Shown here piece after piece: positions 43,859 to 52,892 of a stretch of DNA of 64,000 bases (within the stretch, counting starts at the first letter, position 1; each line of letters starts with the position of its first letter). Both the position numbers and the translations under genes were made by a program. The DNA lies in the NCBI GenBank assembly GCA_016840285.1, contig JAEOSR010000004.1:3754-67753 (forward strand), in the 5' to 3' direction. The notes beneath the pieces were generated by a model. The model was given only the letters and a program-made list of their open reading frames with translations. It was not told the origin of the DNA and did no database searches. This stretch comes from Candidatus Hodarchaeota archaeon. Its GTDB lineage: Archaea > Asgardarchaeota > Heimdallarchaeia > Hodarchaeales > Hodarchaeaceae.

Positions 43859-45315
43859 AAGCAACAAAAATTATCAAAGTAGATCCAGTAACCCGAATCG
43901 AAGGCCATGCTGAAATCAAACTCTTCCTTGACGAGAATAACAAACTTGTGGATTCCCAGGTCAAAGTTGTTGAACTTAGAGGATTTGAAAAATTTCTAGT
44001 GGGACGGCCTGTTGAGGAGATGCCGTTAATAACTCCCCGCATGTGCGGGATATGCCATGCTCCCCACCATATGTGTTCAGGAAAAGCAGTTGACAATGCT
44101 TTCGGTCTTGAACCTGAAGATATTCCTCCTACTGCGTTTAAGTTAAGGAAGCTTATGCTTTATGGTTCTTATATCCATAGTCATGTGTTACACTTCTTCT
44201 ATTTGGCTGCACCTGACTTTGTCATGGGGCCAGACTCAGATCCTACAAAAAGAAATGTCTTTGGTGTGCTTGACGCTAATCCTGAGCTAGTAAAGAAAGT
44301 GATAGCAGCTCGTAAACTTGGCCAAGAGATTACTAAAATAATCGGTGGCAGAACAGTACATCCTGTGACATGTGTCCCTGGAGGTCAAGCCCATCCGCTT
44401 TCCAATGAAAATCGTGACAAAATTGAAAGGGAAGTAAAAGATTTAGCTAATGGGTTTCTGATCGAAGCGAAAGATTTAGCATTATCACTATTTGATAAAT
44501 ATTCTGAGGCTATTGATACTCTTGGTGACTACCCAACAATGCACATGGGATTGGTTGGAAATGAAGGAGAATTGGATTTTTATAACGGAAAAGTTAGGTT
44601 GCTAGGGACTAATGCTCAAGTTTTAGAGGAATTTCAAGGTGTCGAATATCGTGATGTTATTGCAGAACGGGTCAAAGATTATTCCTATCTGAAATTTCCT
44701 TATTATAAGAAAAGATCTTTTGAAGAGGGGTGTTACCGCGTTGGTCCATTAGCTCGAATCAATGCTGCTGATAAAATTGACACACCAATAGCACAAGAAC
44801 TTCTTACTGAGTTTCGGAATAAATTTGGTAGACCAGCAAACAAATCACTCCTTTATAATTACGCAAGGATAATCGAATTTGCTTATACTGTTGAAACCAT
44901 TTTGGATCTTGTAGCAGATCCAGACATCACAGGAACGAAACTTAGAACTCCCGTCAAAGCTCGAGAAGGTGAAGGTGTTGGAATTTTAGAAGCCCATCGA
45001 GGTGCATTATTCCATCATTATGTCACTGATAAAAAGGGAATAACAACCGATGTGAATTTAATTGTAGCTACAGTAAGTAACAATGAAGCAATAAATCGAT
45101 CTGTCAATGTTACTGCTAAGGAGTTAATTGTAGATGCCGAACCAGCAGAAGGATTACTCAACAGGCTCGAAATGATTATTCGTGCTTATGATCCCTGCTT
45201 TAGTTGTGCTACACATTATTTACGGTCAGGTGCTATAGCAACTGAACTTAATATTGTAGATCATATGGGAAAAGTCTCCCATACTGTGAAAAACTGGGAG
45301 AATGAACGAAGATGA
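43855..45315 (+). CDS. mvhA: NiFe hydrogenase large subunit, group 3c (MvhA)
   Basis: The 486-residue protein binds the NiFe site through C64/C67 in RMCGICHAPHH and C448/C451 in DPCFSCATH. Thirty-two residues follow H454, the expected cleavage point for a maturation endopeptidase such as the one at 18076-18585. It oxidises H2 in the cytoplasm and passes electrons to the Hdr complex. It overlaps both neighbours by four bases, which suggests translational coupling. Confidence 0.96.
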   Translation: MKATKIIKVDPVTRIEGHAEIKLFLDENNKLVDSQVKVVELRGFEKFLVGRPVEEMPLITPRMCGICHAPHHMCSGKAVDNAFGLEPEDIPPTAFKLRKLMLYGSYIHSHVLHFFYLAAPDFVMGPDSDPTKRNVFGVLDANPELVKKVIAARKLGQEITKIIGGRTVHPVTCVPGGQAHPLSNENRDKIEREVKDLANGFLIEAKDLALSLFDKYSEAIDTLGDYPTMHMGLVGNEGELDFYNGKVRLLGTNAQVLEEFQGVEYRDVIAERVKDYSYLKFPYYKKRSFEEGCYRVGPLARINAADKIDTPIAQELLTEFRNKFGRPANKSLLYNYARIIEFAYTVETILDLVADPDITGTKLRTPVKAREGEGVGILEAHRGALFHHYVTDKKGITTDVNLIVATVSNNEAINRSVNVTAKELIVDAEPAEGLLNRLEMIIRAYDPCFSCATHYLRSGAIATELNIVDHMGKVSHTVKNWENERR

Positions 45316-47756
45316 GTGCGATGAAGATTGGTACATTTTTATGTAATTGTGGAGGTTCTCTTAAGAACATTGATTGGGATGACCTACAAAATTTCATGAA
45401 AGAGAAAGCAGGAGAAGGTAATTTCTGTGTGTATCACGAGAGCCTTTGCTCACCAGAAGGTAAAGCATGGTTCAAAGAGACAATAAATAGAGAGAATCCA
45501 GACTCAATAGTGTTTGGTGGATGTACCCCGAAAACAGCTGGATACTTATTCGAAGATACGATTAAAGAACTACATATGTCCCCTTTTCAAGTTGTTGGTG
45601 CAAATTTACGAGAGCACATAGGATGGATCAATCCTGACAAAGAACTAGCTACAAGGGATGCGAAAGCAGTTCTATTAGGAGCCTTTAACAAAGCTACCTT
45701 TAAGAGCGCTGTAGAGACACATAAAATTGAAATTTCTCAGGCAGCAGTCATTATAGGTGCTGGTCCTGCAGGTATTCAAGCTGCCCAAGATTTAGCTGAA
45801 AAAGGACACACGGTACACTTGATTGACCGTAATCCGTATATTGGGGGGAATGCTACAAAGCTTGGAACGTTCTTCCCTAGCGATGACTGTGCAACATGTA
45901 TGCCCAATGTAGGAATAAAGGGATTAGATCAACAAAGCGTGAGGCGATGTCACTATCGTTCAGCTTTTGATCTCCATTCAAATATCCAGCTTTACATAAA
46001 GTCAGAAGTGACCGATGTCAGTGGAGCTCTTGGAAATTATTCAGTTACTGTGAACAGCGAACCCACCTATGTAAAAATGGACAAATGTGTGAACTGCGGT
46101 CTTTGTGCAGATATATGTCCTGTTGATATGCCTGATGAAATGAATTTGGGATTAGTAACTCGAAAAGCTGCCCACTTACCTGCTCCTCATTCTAACACTA
46201 CAAAATATGTCATTAACAAAGAAGAGTGCAAAGAAGGCTGTACAGAATGTGCAAAGGCTTGTCCAGTAGATGCAATAGACCTAGATATGAAAGCGATAAC
46301 TCATGAAATATCCGCTGGTGGAGTCATTCTTGCTACTGGTTTTGAAGAATATAATCCAAAACTAGTAGAAGAATACCATTATGGGGCACTTGGGTATGAA
46401 AATGTTGTAACACAAAGTGAACTGGCCAGATTACTTGATATCACAGGGCCAACTTTTGGGAAACCAGTAAAGAAAGATGGTAGTCCTGTCGAGAGTCTTG
46501 TCATCATAAATTGCGTGGGATCACGCTCACAGAAGTACAATATCTGGTGTTCTAATATCTGTTGTATGATTGGGATCAAACATGCAATAAAGATAAAGGA
46601 AAAATATCCTGAAATCGATGTAACGTGTTGTTATATCGATATCAGAGCCGTGGGTGCAAATTACGAAGAATTCTACAACAAAGCTCGTGATCTTGGTGTG
46701 AAATTCATCCGGGGCCGTCCTGCAGAGATTGAGAGTGATGGGACAACCTTATACGTTCACGCAGAAGATTCTCAAGCTGATGAACTATTGACCTTCGAAA
46801 CAGATATGGTTGCTCTCTCCATGTCAATGGTACCAAGTCCTGGAGTCAAGGAACTTGCAGAAAAACTAAAAATTGACATTGATGAGTCTGGTTATTTCAA
46901 GTCTCTTTATTCAAAGTTCAAAACAACGGAAACTAAGCAACCAGGCGTGTTTGTAGCTGGCACAGCCATCTCTCCAACTGACATTCCTACTACAACAACC
47001 CGAGCTGGATTTGCTGCAAGTCATCTCAATATGCTCCTATCTAAAGGAACAGTGGAGAAGAGATTCCCAATTGCTGAGATTGATGATGATAAATGTACCC
47101 TGTGTGAGATTTGTATAACTGCTTGTCCCTTCGGAGCTATTGAAGCTGTTGAAGTAGCTAATCCAGGCATCAAAATTCAAGTGAGTCCAACTGTTTGTGT
47201 GGGCTGTGGACAGTGCGCTTCCTCATGTCCCGCTTCAGCAATAACCATTGATTACTACGCTGAAGATCAGATCCTTAAACAGGTCGAGGGATTACTTTAT
47301 GATGCGAATGACAATCCTGAGCCAATTATTGTCACCTTTGCTTGTTGGGAATGTGCATATTCTGCAACAGATGCCATTGGAATGACTGCTAATTATCGGC
47401 TTAAAACTACTTCAGACATGAAAGGAGAAATAGCTGGAAAATATCCTCACAATGTTAGAATTCTTCCAGTTCAGTGTACAGGAAATGTTTCTGCTAGAAT
47501 GATCCAAAAAACGTTTACCATGGGCGCAGATGGTATAATTATTCTTGGTTGTTATGAAGACAAGTGTCATTATGATACTGGATCAAAAGCATCTTCTACT
47601 CGTGTAGAAATTCTTAAGGCTATGCTCGAATACGCAGGAATTGACCCTAGGCGGCTAGAGAAGCAGACTACATTCTTTATGAGTAGTGACAGATTCGCGT
47701 CTAGTTTAGTACGGATGTCGAATACGCTCAAAAAATTAGGAAAATTGGAACGCTGA
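45312..47756 (+). CDS. hdrA: HdrA fused to C-terminal MvhD
   Basis: The 814-residue chain is HdrA: an N-terminal CNCGGSLKN domain, the FAD motif AVIIGAGPAGIQAAQ near 146, FFPSDDCATC, ferredoxin clusters CVNCGLCADICP and CTECAKACPVDA, the WCSNICCMIG site, and clusters CTLCEICITACP and CVGCGQCASSCP. Residues about 670-814 are MvhD, with FACWECAYSATDA, VQCTGNV and GCYEDKCHY. The fusion links hydrogenase directly to the bifurcating FAD. It is distinct from the double HdrA at 14171. Confidence 0.95.
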   Translation: MSAMKIGTFLCNCGGSLKNIDWDDLQNFMKEKAGEGNFCVYHESLCSPEGKAWFKETINRENPDSIVFGGCTPKTAGYLFEDTIKELHMSPFQVVGANLREHIGWINPDKELATRDAKAVLLGAFNKATFKSAVETHKIEISQAAVIIGAGPAGIQAAQDLAEKGHTVHLIDRNPYIGGNATKLGTFFPSDDCATCMPNVGIKGLDQQSVRRCHYRSAFDLHSNIQLYIKSEVTDVSGALGNYSVTVNSEPTYVKMDKCVNCGLCADICPVDMPDEMNLGLVTRKAAHLPAPHSNTTKYVINKEECKEGCTECAKACPVDAIDLDMKAITHEISAGGVILATGFEEYNPKLVEEYHYGALGYENVVTQSELARLLDITGPTFGKPVKKDGSPVESLVIINCVGSRSQKYNIWCSNICCMIGIKHAIKIKEKYPEIDVTCCYIDIRAVGANYEEFYNKARDLGVKFIRGRPAEIESDGTTLYVHAEDSQADELLTFETDMVALSMSMVPSPGVKELAEKLKIDIDESGYFKSLYSKFKTTETKQPGVFVAGTAISPTDIPTTTTRAGFAASHLNMLLSKGTVEKRFPIAEIDDDKCTLCEICITACPFGAIEAVEVANPGIKIQVSPTVCVGCGQCASSCPASAITIDYYAEDQILKQVEGLLYDANDNPEPIIVTFACWECAYSATDAIGMTANYRLKTTSDMKGEIAGKYPHNVRILPVQCTGNVSARMIQKTFTMGADGIIILGCYEDKCHYDTGSKASSTRVEILKAMLEYAGIDPRRLEKQTTFFMSSDRFASSLVRMSNTLKKLGKLER

Positions 47757-47790
47757 AGAGGTTATTGACAAATACAAGGTGAATATACAA

Positions 47791-48288
47791 ATGATAGAAT
47801 CAACAGAACTCCTCGAAGAATTGAAAGAACTTTATGAGGTCGTAAAACTGTGTTATCAATGCGGTACATGTGCAGGTGGCTGTCCTGTGTTTAAACAATA
47901 CGGCAAGTTCAATCCTCGAAGAGTCATGGAGAAATTACTCCAAAGGGATTACTCTGAGGAAATATTCGATGACCAACAGGTATGGTACTGTACGATGTGC
48001 TACACTTGTAGCGTTCGGTGTCCCCAAGGGATTGATGTAGGACATGTCATCACAGAGATGAAAAACCTCGCTGTAAAAGTAAAGAACGCACCCCCTGGAA
48101 TTGTGGCAGAGATGGAAGCAATATTGGAAACTGGGGCAACAGCAGCCATTTCTCAATCTATCATGAAGAGAAGAGAAAAACTAGAGCTACCTGAATTACC
48201 CAGACCTGATCTCAGCGAACTCCAAAAACTCTTCGAAGTTACTGGGGCTTCAGCTAAAATAAAGCAGATAAAGGAGGAAACAAGCTAA
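47791..48288 (+). CDS. hdrC: Heterodisulfide reductase subunit C
   Basis: The 165-residue protein has CYQCGTCAGGCPVFKQYG and CTMCYTCSVRCPQG, the two [4Fe-4S] motifs of HdrC, and a helical end. ATG 47791 has GGTGA eight bases upstream; the GTG at 47779 lies within that site. The stop TAA shares a base with the ATG of hdrB. Confidence 0.93.
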   Translation: MIESTELLEELKELYEVVKLCYQCGTCAGGCPVFKQYGKFNPRRVMEKLLQRDYSEEIFDDQQVWYCTMCYTCSVRCPQGIDVGHVITEMKNLAVKVKNAPPGIVAEMEAILETGATAAISQSIMKRREKLELPELPRPDLSELQKLFEVTGASAKIKQIKEETS

Positions 48289-49160
48289 TGGCAAAATTTG
48301 CATTTTTCGTTGGCTGTACTATACCATATAGGATTCCATTCGCTGAAACATCAATCCGTAAGACACTCCCTGAATTTGGTATTGAGCTCATGGATTTACC
48401 ATTCGCTTGTTGTCCTGACCCTGGTGGTGTGCAAGGATTCGATAGTCTCACTTGGTATACTTTAGCAGCTCGGAACCTATGTCTTGCAGAAGATCAGAAT
48501 CTCAATATCATTACAGCATGCAGTGGTTGCTTTGAAACGTTGAAAGTAAGTAACACGAAGTTGAAAAACGACTCTGGTCTTAAAGATAAAGTAAATGAGA
48601 ATTTAAATGCCGTAGGTCGTGAGTTCAAGGGTAGTATTGAGGTAAAACATTTTGCTGAAGTTTTGTATGATGATGTTGGAATAGACAAAATTGCAGCTAA
48701 AGTTCAACAACCTCTTACAGGAGTGAAGTTGGCTACTCATACTGGGTGTCACTTCGTTAAACCTCCTGAGATTCTCCAGACAGATAATCCAGAGAGCCCA
48801 CATAGACTCGATGAGATGGTAGAAGCTTTAGGAGCTCAAGCAGTTCCTTATCTGAACAAACTTATGTGCTGTGGAGCGGGGACACGAGGTGTTGACCAAG
48901 ATACCGCGATAGCAATGGCACATGAGAAGATAGTAGGAGCAGAAAAAGCAAAAGCTAATGCCCTTGTAACAATTTGTCCAACATGTTTCGTCCAATATGA
49001 CACAGGTCAGCGATTAATGGCTAAGCAATTCGAAAAAACCACCCTTCCAGTTTTTATTTATCCTGAATTGCTAGGATTGAGTATGGGTATGGATTTGAGT
49101 GCAGGTTTCAAAATGCATTCTATTAAAGTCGCTCCAGTCTTAGAAATGATAACAGGCTGA
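48288..49160 (+). CDS. hdrB: Heterodisulfide reductase subunit B
   Basis: The 290-residue protein has two CCG domains: CCPDPGGVQ with ACSGCFETL, and CCGAGTRGVD with CPTCFVQYD. These hold the noncubane clusters for disulfide cleavage. Closing gene of the mvhGA-hdrACB operon. The disulfide it reduces is unknown without CoM/CoB genes. Confidence 0.94.
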   Translation: MAKFAFFVGCTIPYRIPFAETSIRKTLPEFGIELMDLPFACCPDPGGVQGFDSLTWYTLAARNLCLAEDQNLNIITACSGCFETLKVSNTKLKNDSGLKDKVNENLNAVGREFKGSIEVKHFAEVLYDDVGIDKIAAKVQQPLTGVKLATHTGCHFVKPPEILQTDNPESPHRLDEMVEALGAQAVPYLNKLMCCGAGTRGVDQDTAIAMAHEKIVGAEKAKANALVTICPTCFVQYDTGQRLMAKQFEKTTLPVFIYPELLGLSMGMDLSAGFKMHSIKVAPVLEMITG

Positions 49161-49213
49161 ACCTAAAGTCGATTACGAAGATAACGCTAGGATTTTTAAT
49201 CCAATTTTCTCTC

Positions 49214-49220
49214 TTTTTTT
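49214..49220 (+). terminator. T7 tract after the mvh-hdr operon
   Basis: A run of seven T within a pyrimidine-rich stretch lies about 55 bases after the hdrB stop, as in archaeal intrinsic terminators. No stem precedes it. Confidence 0.45.
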
Positions 49221-49400
49221 CAAAGCAATATGATAGATAATTTCATCAATTATAGAATTTTTCAGAAGGATTTTTTCATATAGAATAGAATATACTTTAT
49301 TGCTTAGATAATGATAGATAAAAGAATAAATTTCTTGGTAGATTATCTAGTCATATAACCAATTAGAGGAATATGATATATTGAGGGGGAGTATTGAGAG

Positions 49401-49449
49401 TTTTGTGCATTAGCACAAAATTTATATACTAGTTCTGTGCATTAGCTCA
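49401..49449 (+). promoter_or_regulatory. Promoter with palindromic operator pair upstream of DUF5320 gene
   Basis: A perfect repeat TTTTGTGC/GCACAAAA around ATTA (49401-49420) is followed by a TATA box (49421-49428) and a second, imperfect site TGTGCATTAGCTCA (49436-49449). The two sites bracket the TATA box. A nearly identical TATA plus second-site block occurs at 51021-51052 before the DtxR/FeoA regulator, which suggests this regulator binds both. Confidence 0.65.
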
Positions 49450-49460
49450 TTGGTGATAAA

Positions 49461-49832
49461 ATGCCTAGAGGAGATAGAACTGGACCATGGGGATTTGGAT
49501 CGAGAACTGGTCGAGGATTAGGATATTGTGCTGGATACTCTACTCCAGGATATACAAAAGGGCCTGGAATGGGGTGGGGGCGGGGTTATGGAGGAGGTCG
49601 CGGTTGGAGAGGAGGAGGAGGGGGGGGTCGTGGTCGGGGATTTTATCCAGATCCATATTATTATCCACCTGATGTACCACCTCTTTCCCCCGCGACTGTA
49701 CCTCCTTGGCCAGCTCCATTTAGACCCGAAGACGAATCAAAATATCTAGAGCAGTCTTTAATTGATCTGAAAAAGCATATTGAACTTGTAGAGAAAAGAT
49801 TAGCAGAATTGACTAGTGAAAAGAAGGATTAA
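49461..49832 (+). CDS. DUF5320 family protein, Gly/Arg-rich
   Basis: The 123-residue protein starts MPRGDRTGPWGFGSRTGRG, the DUF5320 signature, continues with a glycine- and arginine-rich middle and a proline/tyrosine-rich part, and ends in a short coiled coil (about 88-118). The function is unknown; the family often occurs beside metal-cofactor or iron genes. GGTGAT stands five bases before the ATG. Confidence 0.85.
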   Translation: MPRGDRTGPWGFGSRTGRGLGYCAGYSTPGYTKGPGMGWGRGYGGGRGWRGGGGGGRGRGFYPDPYYYPPDVPPLSPATVPPWPAPFRPEDESKYLEQSLIDLKKHIELVEKRLAELTSEKKD

Positions 49833-49868
49833 TTAATCAATTTCATTCTGTCGTCTCTAACTTTTCTC

Positions 49869-49877
49869 TTTTTTTTT
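49869..49877 (+). terminator. T9 tract after DUF5320 gene
   Basis: Nine T in a row, about 37 bases after the DUF5320 stop, fit an archaeal intrinsic terminator on the plus strand between convergent genes. Confidence 0.5.
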
Positions 49878-49921
49878 GAGATTAATTGGAAAATGATAAG
49901 AACTCTCTGAGTTTTAGATAG

Positions 49922-50407
49922 TTAACTTTGTAGCTCTTTCTGAAGGTTTTTCCCATAATCGGGTAAGGAGGAATCATATTTAACGGTTTCTTCTGAAATA
50001 ATTAAGTCATATTCCCTTAACATCTTTTTATGAGTTTCCGACCAATCATCTAGTGCTTTATGCATCTCAATATAATTCGTGGGCATAGGATGTGTTCCAA
50101 CAATAACAGGTAACTCAGTTTTTTCCTCAATGAATTTTTTAAGGACATCAAGGTAAAGACAAGGAGGATAACCTGCTAGCACACCTGTAGCAAAATGAAT
50201 CACTTGAGCTCCATAATTTTTCATTCCAATGACCGCGTTTTCTACATTTCCTCCAGGACAACCGCCACAAGTTGTGTACGATACAACTTCTAGCGTTTCC
50301 TCCTTTGAATAACGTCGAAATGCTCCCTCTCGATTTCGAACTGCTCTAAAGCATTTTCCCCCCTCACATGATCCATAGCGATCGCAAATTATTATTCCAA
50401 CTTTCAT
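49922..50407 (-). CDS. CGGC-domain protein
   Basis: The 161-residue protein begins KVGIIICDRYGSCEGGKC and has the family motif TTCGGCPGG plus further cysteines (GYPPCLYLD). CGGC proteins are thought to bind metal, but no biochemical role is established. ATG 50407 is favoured over the TTG at 50422 because GGGAATAA precedes it. It is convergent with DUF5320. Confidence 0.85.
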   Translation of the reverse strand: MKVGIIICDRYGSCEGGKCFRAVRNREGAFRRYSKEETLEVVSYTTCGGCPGGNVENAVIGMKNYGAQVIHFATGVLAGYPPCLYLDVLKKFIEEKTELPVIVGTHPMPTNYIEMHKALDDWSETHKKMLREYDLIISEETVKYDSSLPDYGKNLQKELQS

Positions 50408-50647
50408 CTTTATTCCCAACAAAGTCTAAGTTCTACGTGTTTTAAACATTCTTTCTTCTTGATCTTGTTGTCTAAGAGATATAAAGTCATAACTGTGTTA
50501 CAAACAACGATGCAGAACAATTTTATTGATCTTAAATTAACTAATAAATCAATATTTCGTCTTAATTCGTATGTATGGAACTGCAAAAGATGTCTACTTA
50601 TAATATTGCTAAAAGGCTAACTTCTATCGTATGCCGGCTAGACCTAA

Positions 50648-50838
50648 GCATTCTATGAACTGTCGTTTGACAAAGGATTAACACTAACAAGTTTAAATGA
50701 AATAGAAAAGGAGCTTTATACTTAAATAATCCTAAACAGATTGAATTAATCCAATTATGTATCAAATACATGCTTAATGAAAGACCAGTCACGATCACAG
50801 AATTTCTGCAGGATGAGATTGTTTCTTCATTTTGCTAG
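50648..50838 (+). pseudogene. Possible decayed helical or winged-helix gene fragment
   Basis: Two neighbouring frames give a smooth reading if joined by one frameshift near 50725: LTSLNEIEKELYT and then NPKQIELIQLCIKYMLNERP, ending at a TAG. It looks like a helical regulator end, but no family is recognised. The rest of 50423-51020 shows no gene; a 66-codon frame on the minus strand here is probably chance. Confidence 0.3.
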
Positions 50839-51020
50839 AGTACTTCTCATATTAAAATCAAGTTGGATTGAGATCTTTTCATAAGTTCGCTTCCTGAATT
50901 GCTTCTTTTACTTTAAAGCTATGGCACAAAACTTTTTACCATAATTATCTCATCTAGATTAGTAAGAGATATTTGTATAGTTTTGATTTTCTTGTTTCTA
51001 TTCTAGTATTTAACGAAAAG

Positions 51021-51052
51021 ACTTATATATTAGTTTTGTGCAATAGCTCATT
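51021..51052 (+). promoter_or_regulatory. Promoter/operator block matching the DUF5320 promoter
   Basis: TATA box (51022-51029) and TGTGCAATAGCTCA (51037-51050) match the block at 49421-49451 in order and spacing, with about four differences in 31 bases. It lies upstream of the DtxR/FeoA gene, which fits negative autoregulation, because the site lies at or after the likely transcription start. Confidence 0.65.
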
Positions 51053-51079
51053 AATCTTATTTATACCTGGAGGTATTTA

Positions 51080-51139
51080 TTGAAAGAGGAAGCCTCGAAG
51101 GTGAACGATACTTCCAATCCATTCAGGGATTCTAAGTGA
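51080..51139 (+). CDS. 19-codon upstream ORF with strong ribosome site
   Basis: TTG at 51080 follows a near-perfect GGAGGT and reads MKEEASKVNDTSNPF before TGA at 51137-51139. It is in frame with the DtxR/FeoA ORF that starts at ATG 51146. It may be a leader peptide or the true N-terminus cut by a nonsense codon. Confidence 0.35.
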   Translation: MKEEASKVNDTSNPFRDSK

Positions 51140-51145
51140 ATTTAT

Positions 51146-51838
51146 ATGCATGCAAATGAACGACAGGGATTACGAATCATCGAAGAGGATATTATGGAAG
51201 TGTTGTTCAATTTGCATATCTCCAAGCGCGAAAGACAACGCGTCAAGATGGGAGAAATATTGGACAGTATGGTAAACAAACTCGCGAAAACCCAACTTAC
51301 AAATATTATACGCCGAAAACTAGAACCAAGGGGTTATGTTGATTATCTTCCCTATGAAGGTGTTCACTTAACCAAAATGGGATATCAAATAGCTCGACGA
51401 ATTACCCGGAATCATCGGCTTGCAGAAGCAATGCTCTTTCAAATATTTGATATGCCATTCAACAAGCTTCATGAACAAGCATGTCTTCTTGAACATGGAA
51501 TCTCTGATGAAATTGCAGAATACATCTATCGCAAGCTAAAATCGAAAATGACCCCTTTTGGAATGCCCATACCAATGAAAGAGAAAGATGAAGATCTAGG
51601 CTGTGAAGATAAGTGTCTACATGAAATTCCTGCAGGAATACCAGTAACTCTGACTAGAATCCAAGATCATTCCACAGACGTTGCCAAGAAATTGGAAGCG
51701 TATGATATTGATGCTGTGGGAGTAAAAATGCGTGTGAAAAATATTGATAATGAGGGAGTGGTGGTTGAAATAAATGAACTCTCACGGAAAATTCCTCTCT
51801 CGATTTCTAGACTTCTCTGTGTTAAACCTGAAGTTTAA
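51146..51838 (+). CDS. DtxR-family regulator with C-terminal FeoA-like domain
   Basis: The 230-residue protein has an N-terminal winged helix (HISKRERQRVKMGEIL, then LTKMGYQIARRITRNH), a metal-binding middle (EHGISDEIAEYI), a Cys pair (CEDKC) and a C-terminal SH3/FeoA-like domain (IPAGIPVTLTRI). Family members repress iron or manganese uptake genes when metal is bound. Its promoter carries the same operator as the DUF5320 gene. Translation may depend on the short ORF upstream. Confidence 0.87.
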   Translation: MHANERQGLRIIEEDIMEVLFNLHISKRERQRVKMGEILDSMVNKLAKTQLTNIIRRKLEPRGYVDYLPYEGVHLTKMGYQIARRITRNHRLAEAMLFQIFDMPFNKLHEQACLLEHGISDEIAEYIYRKLKSKMTPFGMPIPMKEKDEDLGCEDKCLHEIPAGIPVTLTRIQDHSTDVAKKLEAYDIDAVGVKMRVKNIDNEGVVVEINELSRKIPLSISRLLCVKPEV

Positions 51839-52045
51839 TAAATCCCCAAAGTGTCTATGAAATCTAGATTAGATATTGGTAAAAAACCTGTTAAAAATCT
51901 AAACAATTTTGTTGGATAGAATTGACATTTTCTAATTCAAGAATGAGTCAGTGGGACATTTCAAATATATTGGATATTTTTAAGTCATTGTAAGAAAATC
52001 CTGAAAAACAACCTTAAAAAGAAGAGTAATCATAATTGTTGGAGA

Positions 52046-52366
52046 GTGTTACTTATTAGAGGTTCTAGCTGGGGTAGCCAAGGTGGTAGAAGAAAGCGTT
52101 TTAGGGGAGGAAGACCCAAAGCTCAACCTTTCATTAGTAGAGAATGGAATAGCTTAAATGGCGAGATCGTATTGTATCTCTCTAATGCAGAATTAGAGGC
52201 CCTCCGACTAGTCGATGAAGAGAATTTAACTCAAGAGCAGGCAGCTGAAAGAATGCACATTTCACGGGGAACCTTGTGGCGAATTTTGCAACAGGCAAGA
52301 AAAAAAGTGATTTCAGCTCTCAATTCTGGAAAAGCTTTCGTTCATTTAAATATCAAAGAGGATTAG
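52046..52366 (+). CDS. DUF134 (UPF0251) HTH DNA-binding protein
   Basis: The 106-residue protein has the family core LSNAELEALRLVDEENLTQEQAAERM and then HISRGTLWRILQQARKKV, a sigma-like HTH. The N-terminus is glycine- and arginine-rich instead of the usual PRxRRVxF start. The GTG start at 52046 is the only one in frame. These proteins are often near DUF5320 and metal-cofactor genes; direct function is unknown. Confidence 0.88.
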   Translation: MLLIRGSSWGSQGGRRKRFRGGRPKAQPFISREWNSLNGEIVLYLSNAELEALRLVDEENLTQEQAAERMHISRGTLWRILQQARKKVISALNSGKAFVHLNIKED

Positions 52367-52457
52367 AATCAATCCGTCATTAATCTATATACTCCATATT
52401 GCTTTATTGTAGGATAATCAAATCCGATTTTTCATTCTTTTCAAGCATGAGAGTGGA

Positions 52458-52873
52458 TTATTGAAGGGAACATTGCAAACCAAAGAGTTCGAATTCCCTT
52501 AATAAATTTTCAGCTCGCTGATAACGCAATTTTTTCTTAATACCGTATAATTCACCAATTAGTTCTTAATTTTGTAGTCCTGTTAGATCTAGGTATGCGT
52601 TTGCTTTTTCTGGGACATTTCCCATTAGTTGCTGAATTGTCATCAAATTCTTCAAGAAATCCTTAACAAAAATTGGATTAGCTCCCAATGTAGATTTTAA
52701 TACTCCCGTTAACATACAAATTGATGTTGTTTTCTCTGTTCCATTCGGACTTAACAGACCAAAAATCTCTCCCTTTTCACTTTGAAACTAATATTATCAA
52801 CAACAAGTATAGGATCTTTAATTGGGATATTTTTGGAAGTCCTCTTTTTATTCGATAATTTCTGTAATATTTT
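52458..52873 (-). pseudogene. Decayed ABC-transporter ATPase (ABC-2 type)
   Basis: On the minus strand the fragment reads VVDNISF, then in a shifted frame GEIFGLLSPNGTEKTTSIC, a Walker A with the GAGKT core mutated to GTEKT, and AYLDLTGLQN-stop-ELIGELYGIKK, typical of ABC-2 exporter ATPases. Frameshift, damaged Walker A, internal TAA and a missing C-terminal half all show that it is not functional. Confidence 0.75.
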
Positions 52874-52892
52874 AGACCATTATTCTTCTATC

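Noticed and set aside
50598..50798. 66-codon minus-strand frame
   Set aside because: No ribosome site, odd composition, and it overlaps a better plus-strand gene remnant.
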